Below are positions 59,059 to 64,000 of a stretch of DNA of 64,000 bases, one piece after another. Origin of the DNA: UBA3871 sp041797745 (GTDB lineage Bacteria; Bacillota; Clostridia; Peptostreptococcales; Anaerovoracaceae). Where the stretch lies: assembly GCA_041797745.1 (NCBI GenBank), contig JBHBZU010000024.1, forward strand, positions 29,783-93,782. Direction: 5' to 3'. How positions within the stretch are numbered: position 1 is the first letter of the stretch; the number at the start of each line of letters is the position of its first letter. The notes beneath the pieces are model-generated. The model did not search any database, was not told where the DNA came from, and saw only the letters and a list, made by a program, of their open reading frames with translations. Both the position numbers and the translations under genes were made by a program.

Positions 59059-59997
59059 ATGTTAGCCAGAACTATAAAAGAGGGAGCTACCATCGGGCTG
59101 ATTGCACCATCATTTGAATTAGTAGGGCAGAATAAAGAACATTATAAGGCTGCGAAAGAGTATTTTCTTGCTAAAGGATACAAACTCAAGGAGGGGGCAC
59201 ATATTTTTGACAGCTGGTACGGTTCTGCGGGGACACCACAGGACAGAGCGGCAGATTTAAATCAAATGTTTGCAGACCCTGAAGTTGACGCCATCATCTG
59301 CATTAATGGAGGCGGTTCCTCCAGCGCCATCATCTCATACATAGACTACGAATGTATTCGTCGCAATCCGAAGATTTTTATGGGATACAGCGACATTTCC
59401 GTGCTCAACCAAGTAATTTTTGAAAAAACAGGTTTGGTGACTTTCAACGGCCCGCTTTTCATGGATTTCGGAAATTCGGGAGAGGGCGACATCTATTATG
59501 AAGAGTTCAAACAACGATTTATTGAGGGTAGTGCAGAGCTCCAACAGGATTCAAAGGCGGTTTGTCTAAGAGGCGGTGCTGCTGAGGGCAAGTTTTACGG
59601 AACTAATATCAGATGTAGCATGAATGTTATTGGTACCCCTTACGCTTTAGACTACAGCGAAAAGATTTTAGGTTTAGAGGCGTATGCCATCGAACCTTAC
59701 GAGTGCACTGTAAGATTTTCTCAATTAAAACAAATGGGAGTTTTTGATAGGGTAAAGGCTGTTGTAATTGGCTACGTCTACGGTATGCAGGATGTCAATA
59801 TGACTAAGGGTAAGAAAGTTGTGCAGATGGAAGAAATCTTTATGGAAATTGCCAAAGAGTATGACTTCCCTGTATTGAAATACAACCACTTCGGACACGA
59901 GATGATAAATGCAATTATACCTATCGGATGTGAAATGAAATTGAATGCAGAGGCGAAAACCTTTGAAATATCAGGAGAGTTTATCAACAAAATTTGA
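59059..59997 (+). CDS. LD-carboxypeptidase (peptidase S66, LdcA-like)
   Basis: The 312-residue serine peptidase removes the terminal D-Ala from murein tetrapeptides during wall recycling; relatives give microcin C7 immunity (MccF). FMGYSDISVLN holds the catalytic Ser, AIEPYECTVRF the Glu and YNHFGHEMINAIIPIG the His of the unusual Ser-Glu-His triad. GTPQDRAADLNQMFADPEVD and CINGGGSSS are typical of the family N-terminus. It has a strong GGGAGGG site. The close match to the MccF-like branch leaves substrate choice open. Confidence 0.92.
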   Translation: MLARTIKEGATIGLIAPSFELVGQNKEHYKAAKEYFLAKGYKLKEGAHIFDSWYGSAGTPQDRAADLNQMFADPEVDAIICINGGGSSSAIISYIDYECIRRNPKIFMGYSDISVLNQVIFEKTGLVTFNGPLFMDFGNSGEGDIYYEEFKQRFIEGSAELQQDSKAVCLRGGAAEGKFYGTNIRCSMNVIGTPYALDYSEKILGLEAYAIEPYECTVRFSQLKQMGVFDRVKAVVIGYVYGMQDVNMTKGKKVVQMEEIFMEIAKEYDFPVLKYNHFGHEMINAIIPIGCEMKLNAEAKTFEISGEFINKI

Positions 59998-60087
59998 GTG
60001 TGCCAATATTGATAATCTAAAAATGTGACGCTGGAATTAAGGGCAGGGCTAATTCCTTTAAATGATATTACCGTTTCGGAGGACCTA

Positions 60088-61989
60088 ATGGCAAAATTAC
60101 CAAAAAAAGAAGCAACAACAAAAGAAAAAGGTATGGCTGTGGGAAAGCCCATAGCTATAGTTGTAACCTCTTTTATGGTATTAGTATGTCTGTTTGCCAT
60201 AATATTAATTGTCCAAACTGTTGTTTTACCATCAGAGGGGACACAACACGGGAGTCTTTCCCGCGCCCACTTGATTGGGGAATATACGGTGGACAATCAA
60301 AATTGGCATCCCTTGGTAAGCAAAGCGGATTATAAACTTCTTCGGGGGGAAAGGTATGTTAAGGTTAGAGGTCACTTCCGGCAACCTATTGAAATTGACA
60401 ACGGATTTGCCTTGGGTATTAACAATATTCAGGTACAGCTTTCCTTAAATGGAACCCAGCTGGCTGATTTCGGAAGACCTGACACCTATCCTGAATATTC
60501 CATAGGTCCGGGTAAGTGTTATATACAGATAAATATTGAAAGGACTGTTACGGAGCAGGACGAATTTGAGCTGGTATTGACAAATCCGTATAAAAGATAT
60601 GGTGCCGATGCTGTGTATAATCATTTAAACGGCATATTTATAGTAGGTCCCTTAAACGCACTTAGCCTTATTATTACCAAAACAAACTGGTTCTTTTCAA
60701 TTTTAGGTATCGCTTTTGTGGTAGTCGGCTTGATTGCAAGTGCGTCTATGATTTTGTTAATGAGGGACGGTATAAGAAACAGGATTCATCAGTGGGTAGT
60801 AATGTCCAGTTTTTCGGTTTTTGCTATGACCGGAGGCTATTATCTCCTTGTAAGTTCTTTAGAGCCTGTATTAGCCTTATTCATCAATAACCCCACCGCT
60901 TGCAATGTAATGGTGTCTGTTAGTTATTATTTGCTTTGCATGGGCGTACTTATGAATTATATGTCCGTGGTAACCAAGCCGATACTCATGCATATAATAT
61001 GGCACAATGCTCTTGTAGGCTTGCTTGGCATTACTGTTTTGATGGTGTTACAGTTTTTCGGTATAACCGACCTTTATGAATTTGTGGAGTTTCCGGTTTT
61101 AATAGGAACCGTAATAACCTTTATTGCAGTACCTATTTTATACTACGAATGGAAAGGAACGGGCAAGGTAATATCAATTATTCAGCTAACCATCATGATG
61201 CCTTTTATTATATCTATGGTAATTCAAGAGCTGGATACTTATGTGTTTCACTTATTCCCGCAGGTACATTTCCCGCAGTATGGTGTAATGCTTACAGGAA
61301 CTTTGCAGTTTTACCGTATGATTAAGCTTATACGTGTGAGTTCACAAAAGAGGTTGGAATACGAAAGAACAAAGGCTGAGCTTTCCGAGACACGTATTAC
61401 CATGGCAATAAGCCAAATACAGCCACATTTTCTCTACAATGCATTAAATACAATTCAGTATTTATGCGCTACAGATCCACCAAAAGCAAGTTATATAGTT
61501 GAAAAGTTCGCCAAGTATTTAAGAGGCAATATGGACTCACTTTCCCAAAAGGAACCTATTCCTTTTGATAAAGAAATTAGCCATTTAGAAAATTATTTAG
61601 CGATTGAAAAACTTAGATTTCCCGAAATAACCTTTAAATATAAGTTTGACGTGAGTGACTTTAAGCTTCCTGCCCTTACAGTGCAGCCCCTAGTTGAAAA
61701 TTCTATTAAGCATGGAGTCAGAAGCTTGGGAGAAAAGGGGCTTATTACCATTTCCACATGGCAAGATGAAAAAAGATATTTTATCAGAGTTGAAGATAAC
61801 GGCATAGGTTTTGATATGGAGGCAGCTCCAAAGGATGACGGTCGCAGCCATGTGGGTATTGAAAACATCGTTGCTAGAGTAAAAAACATGATGCAGGGTG
61901 AAGTGATTATGGAAAGCGAACGAGGCAAAGGAACTCGAACCACTATTGTGATTCCGAAAGGAGAAAAGAATGAAAGCGTTGATAGTTGA
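60088..61989 (+). CDS. LytS/YesM-type sensor histidine kinase with 7TM receptor-like module
   Basis: The 633-residue kinase has one N-terminal membrane segment (IAIVVTSFMVLVCLFAII), an extracellular beta-rich domain of about 150 residues that resembles 7TMR-DISMED2, and seven membrane segments (about 210-430). The His_kinase domain follows, with ISQIQPHFLYNALNTIQYL (phospho-His), and an ATPase with PLVENSIKHGV and VEDNGIGFD. The ATG at 60088 lies 4 nt after GGAGG, so the longer frame is rejected. It overlaps the response regulator gene by 20 bp, showing translational coupling. The ligand is unknown. Confidence 0.88.
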   Translation: MAKLPKKEATTKEKGMAVGKPIAIVVTSFMVLVCLFAIILIVQTVVLPSEGTQHGSLSRAHLIGEYTVDNQNWHPLVSKADYKLLRGERYVKVRGHFRQPIEIDNGFALGINNIQVQLSLNGTQLADFGRPDTYPEYSIGPGKCYIQINIERTVTEQDEFELVLTNPYKRYGADAVYNHLNGIFIVGPLNALSLIITKTNWFFSILGIAFVVVGLIASASMILLMRDGIRNRIHQWVVMSSFSVFAMTGGYYLLVSSLEPVLALFINNPTACNVMVSVSYYLLCMGVLMNYMSVVTKPILMHIIWHNALVGLLGITVLMVLQFFGITDLYEFVEFPVLIGTVITFIAVPILYYEWKGTGKVISIIQLTIMMPFIISMVIQELDTYVFHLFPQVHFPQYGVMLTGTLQFYRMIKLIRVSSQKRLEYERTKAELSETRITMAISQIQPHFLYNALNTIQYLCATDPPKASYIVEKFAKYLRGNMDSLSQKEPIPFDKEISHLENYLAIEKLRFPEITFKYKFDVSDFKLPALTVQPLVENSIKHGVRSLGEKGLITISTWQDEKRYFIRVEDNGIGFDMEAAPKDDGRSHVGIENIVARVKNMMQGEVIMESERGKGTRTTIVIPKGEKNESVDS

Positions 61990-62761
61990 TGATGAACAGA
62001 TGGCTATAGAAAATCTTAAAATGAAGCTGGGGAGCGATGAACGAATCACAGAAATTGTGGACTTCAGGTATCCGGAAAAGGCATTGGAATATGTACTTAC
62101 AAATTCCGCGGATATAGCATTTTTAGATATAAATATGCCTATAATGAACGGGCTTACTATGGCAAAAAGAATTAAAGAAAGTCTTCCGGAGTGCAGTATC
62201 GTATTTGTTACAGGGTATTCGGAATACTCGGTAGAAGCATACAAAATGCATGTTTCAGGCTATCTTATGAAACCTGCTTCCACTGAAGACATTAAAAATG
62301 AAATTGATTTTGCTGTAGAGACAAAGGAAAAGAATGTTAAACAGGGCGTCGTAGAACCCCTTTATATTCAGTGCTTTGGGAATTTTGAAGTGTTTATAAA
62401 CGGAAAACCGGCAGAGTTTAAATATTCTAAAACCAAGGAACTTATGGCATACCTAATAAGTGTAAAGGGAGAGGTTGTAACAAACGATACTCTTCAGCAT
62501 ATTCTTTGGGAAGATGAAGAAATCACAATATCTAAAAAGAGCTATTTCAGAAACATGACTGCTGATTTGGTCAATATACTGAAAACAATAGGAAAGTCGG
62601 ATATTTTGATAAAGCAGAGATCATCTATGGCTATTTTACCGGATAAGGTTAAGTGCGACTATTTTTCATGGCTTTCGGGAGAACCTGTTGCCATCAATGC
62701 ATACAGAGGAGAATTTATGACTCAATACAGTTGGTCGGAGTTCTCTTTGGGAGAATTTTAA
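61970..62761 (+). CDS. Response regulator with SARP-type winged-helix output
   Basis: The 263-residue protein has a canonical receiver (IVDDEQMAIENL, FLDINMPIMNG with phosphoacceptor Asp near residue 49, VTGYSEYSVEAYK and KPAS). The C-terminal domain (about 135-255) has IQCFGNFEVFINGKPAEFKY and SKTKELMAYLIS, the SARP/OmpR-like winged-helix start, and lacks the long BTAD helical module. It is unlike the LytTR output that usually goes with LytS kinases. It pairs with the overlapping histidine kinase and is closed by a terminator. Confidence 0.88.
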   Translation: MKALIVDDEQMAIENLKMKLGSDERITEIVDFRYPEKALEYVLTNSADIAFLDINMPIMNGLTMAKRIKESLPECSIVFVTGYSEYSVEAYKMHVSGYLMKPASTEDIKNEIDFAVETKEKNVKQGVVEPLYIQCFGNFEVFINGKPAEFKYSKTKELMAYLISVKGEVVTNDTLQHILWEDEEITISKKSYFRNMTADLVNILKTIGKSDILIKQRSSMAILPDKVKCDYFSWLSGEPVAINAYRGEFMTQYSWSEFSLGEF

Positions 62762-62775
62762 TATTAAAAAAGTTT

Positions 62776-62824
62776 CAAATTGCAAATAAGTTATTTATAG
62801 CTTTTTGCAATTTGAGTGTTTTTG
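62776..62824 (+). terminator. Terminator after the two-component operon
   Basis: CAAATTGCAAA pairs with TTTGCAATTTG around a 17-nt loop, followed by AGTGTTTTTGT. Confidence 0.75.
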
Positions 62825-63065
62825 TAAAAGCTTCTACGCTTACCTGCACTCTATATTAAAAGCTATATTAAAAGCCTTTACATAATACTTTGAGCTTTGC
62901 GGATTTTGAAAAAACTTACTTCACTGTTTGCACTTTTATTGCACTGCTGAAACTAAAATATTATTGGAATCCTGCAAATTATTTGAAAGTGATTTATTGG
63001 GATAAAATCGTCGAAATTGTAAAAGTTAAAAGGTGCGGGCTTGACAGGCACAGGAAGGTGGCATC

Positions 63066-63428
63066 GTGAATATCGTTGTAATAGACAATGATACAAAACA
63101 ACTGGATAAGATTGCAGATACCTTGCAAGAAGCCTGCCCGGGCGGAAGTGTTTCAGTGTTCAAGGACCCTATGCTAGCTGTTAAATACATATATAACAGC
63201 GATACGGACATAGTATTTTCGGAAATAAGGACTAAACCTGTAAGCGGTTTTGATGTGCTCAAGACGCTTAAACGGATAAAACCTGAACTTTTGGTGGTTT
63301 TACTTTCTGAAGATGAATCGGATTTTGGTAAAGCTATTGAACTGGGAGCACGATGTTGTCAAAAGAAACCTCTCAATGAAATCTGCCTTAAAGAACTTTT
63401 GAAAGAGTGGGAAAAGGATGTAAATTAA
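63066..63428 (+). CDS. Stand-alone atypical receiver domain (phosphoacceptor Asp replaced by Glu)
   Basis: The 120-residue single-domain protein starts at GTG after GGAAGGTGG. It has the receiver fold signals VVIDND at the N-terminus, LLSEDE (Ser81 at the Thr/Ser switch) and QKKPL (the conserved Lys101). In DIVFSEIRTKPVSG the expected phosphoacceptor Asp is Glu53, and the first acidic pair is D-N-D instead of D-D. It probably cannot be phosphorylated normally and may mimic the active state. It lies about 300 bp after the two-component system in its own transcript. Partner unknown. Confidence 0.82.
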   Translation: MNIVVIDNDTKQLDKIADTLQEACPGGSVSVFKDPMLAVKYIYNSDTDIVFSEIRTKPVSGFDVLKTLKRIKPELLVVLLSEDESDFGKAIELGARCCQKKPLNEICLKELLKEWEKDVN

Positions 63429-63536
63429 GCAAGATATTATCAGTTGCTATAGAAAAGTTGCGTAAGTTGTTAAGTATAGTATATCAATTATAAGGGATTA
63501 AGATTAAAAAGAAATAAAACCTATAACTAAGAAAGC

Positions 63537-63573
63537 AAATCGGGTTCTGTAAATGAACCCGATTTTTTATAAT
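63537..63573. terminator. Bidirectional terminator between receiver and radical SAM genes
   Basis: A perfect 11-bp stem (AAATCGGGTTC/GAACCCGATTT) around TGTAAAT, with T-rich sequence on the right and A-rich sequence on the left, suits both converging genes. Confidence 0.88.
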
Positions 63574-63592
63574 TTTATTTTTTATAAATATT

Positions 63593-64000
63593 TCAGAGCT
63601 TCTCCAGCTTAAAATAACCGTCTTCCAAGCTTTCGTCACCTCGGAAAATGAAATGCACATTGGGATATTTTTCATGCCAAAGGTTGCGATTGCTCCCTTT
63701 ATAGCCGCTCATGGCTGATACAAGACGGGGGGCGCTGACACAGCATATTGATAATGGTGCCCCGTACTCCACTTTAGTAAGCAAGTCTTTTAATTGTTGC
63801 TCTATGGACTCTCTTGCCAATTCGCTTTCAACCAGCTGGCGAAAGGAGGGGTGGTAGTCGGCAAGCACGGTATTGTTTGTTCCTTGATTGCTGATGAGGT
63901 CGGTGCTCTTTAACCCGACTCTTATGACCTTTACCTTTGCGGCGGTGAGTATGCGATACATTTCTTTGGTAATTGCTACAGCTTCTTCGGTTGTCAGAGC
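63593..64000 (-). CDS. Elp3-like radical SAM protein, C-terminal part (5' end outside window)
   Basis: The frame is open to the right window edge; about 135 C-terminal residues are present. LTTEEAVAITKEMYRILTAA, then KVKVIRVGLKSTDLI and DYHPSFRQLVESELARE match the end of the clostridial oxygen-independent radical SAM family related to Elp3 (its catalytic CxxxCxxC half is outside). The function of these bacterial relatives is not settled; tRNA modification is often assumed. It converges on the receiver gene. Confidence 0.82.
   Translation of the reverse strand, partial: ALTTEEAVAITKEMYRILTAAKVKVIRVGLKSTDLISNQGTNNTVLADYHPSFRQLVESELARESIEQQLKDLLTKVEYGAPLSICCVSAPRLVSAMSGYKGSNRNLWHEKYPNVHFIFRGDESLEDGYFKLEKL

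Overview
The window is AT-rich bacterial DNA with strong Shine-Dalgarno sites, short operons and many intrinsic terminators. It looks like an anaerobic, fermentative member of the Clostridia (Bacillota). The evidence is butyrate kinase, a butyryl/4-hydroxybutyrate CoA-transferase under a Rex-like site, PduL, SLH-domain surface proteins, a CIRCE-controlled htpG and an OhrR-type operator. Narrower placement (for example Anaerovoracaceae or Peptostreptococcaceae) is a guess.

Region 1 (1-11 kb): the end of an ornithine carbamoyltransferase, a YeiH exporter, an OhrR/glutathione peroxidase peroxide-response pair, a secreted pair (SLH-anchored beta-propeller plus FecR-domain protein), a ClC chloride transporter and an NhaC antiporter. 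Region 2 (11-31 kb): htpG, a class IV aminotransferase, a secreted GH26 mannanase, Xaa-Pro aminopeptidase, butyrate kinase and a metal-efflux operon (ArsR regulator, stand-alone HMA chaperone, P1B ATPase). These are followed by a TetM/EF-G-like GTPase fused to a C-terminal NYN (YacP/Rae1-like) nuclease domain, then a beta-CASP RNA hydrolase and uridine kinase. A family of palindromic repeats is scattered between these genes from about 7.8 to 26 kb.

Region 3 (30-38 kb) is a proteostasis and housekeeping cluster: tig, clpP, clpX, lon, ysxC, a DUF1232 protein, hpt and pduL. Region 4 (38-48 kb) holds the CoA-transferase, deoC, an SLH-anchored 5'-nucleotidase, an iron alcohol dehydrogenase, an M3 peptidase and an HD-GYP protein. 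It ends in a graveyard of three decayed accessory genes (ORF6N, macrodomain, ADP-ribosylglycohydrolase). Region 5 (48-64 kb): ychF, DMT transporters, a 1286-residue pilin/adhesin-like surface protein, a truncated Abi_2 gene preceded by a probable abiF-type RNA, tRNA-Ser, lgt, LD-carboxypeptidase, a LytS-like two-component system, an atypical receiver and the end of an Elp3-like radical SAM gene.

Together the genes point to fermentation with redox-controlled butyrate metabolism, nucleoside salvage from outside the cell (surface nucleotidase, deoC, hpt, udk) and an SLH/pilin-type cell surface. The most novel-looking items are the GTPase-NYN fusion, which appears to use an AUC start codon, the covarying palindromic repeat family, and the Abi locus with its leader RNA.
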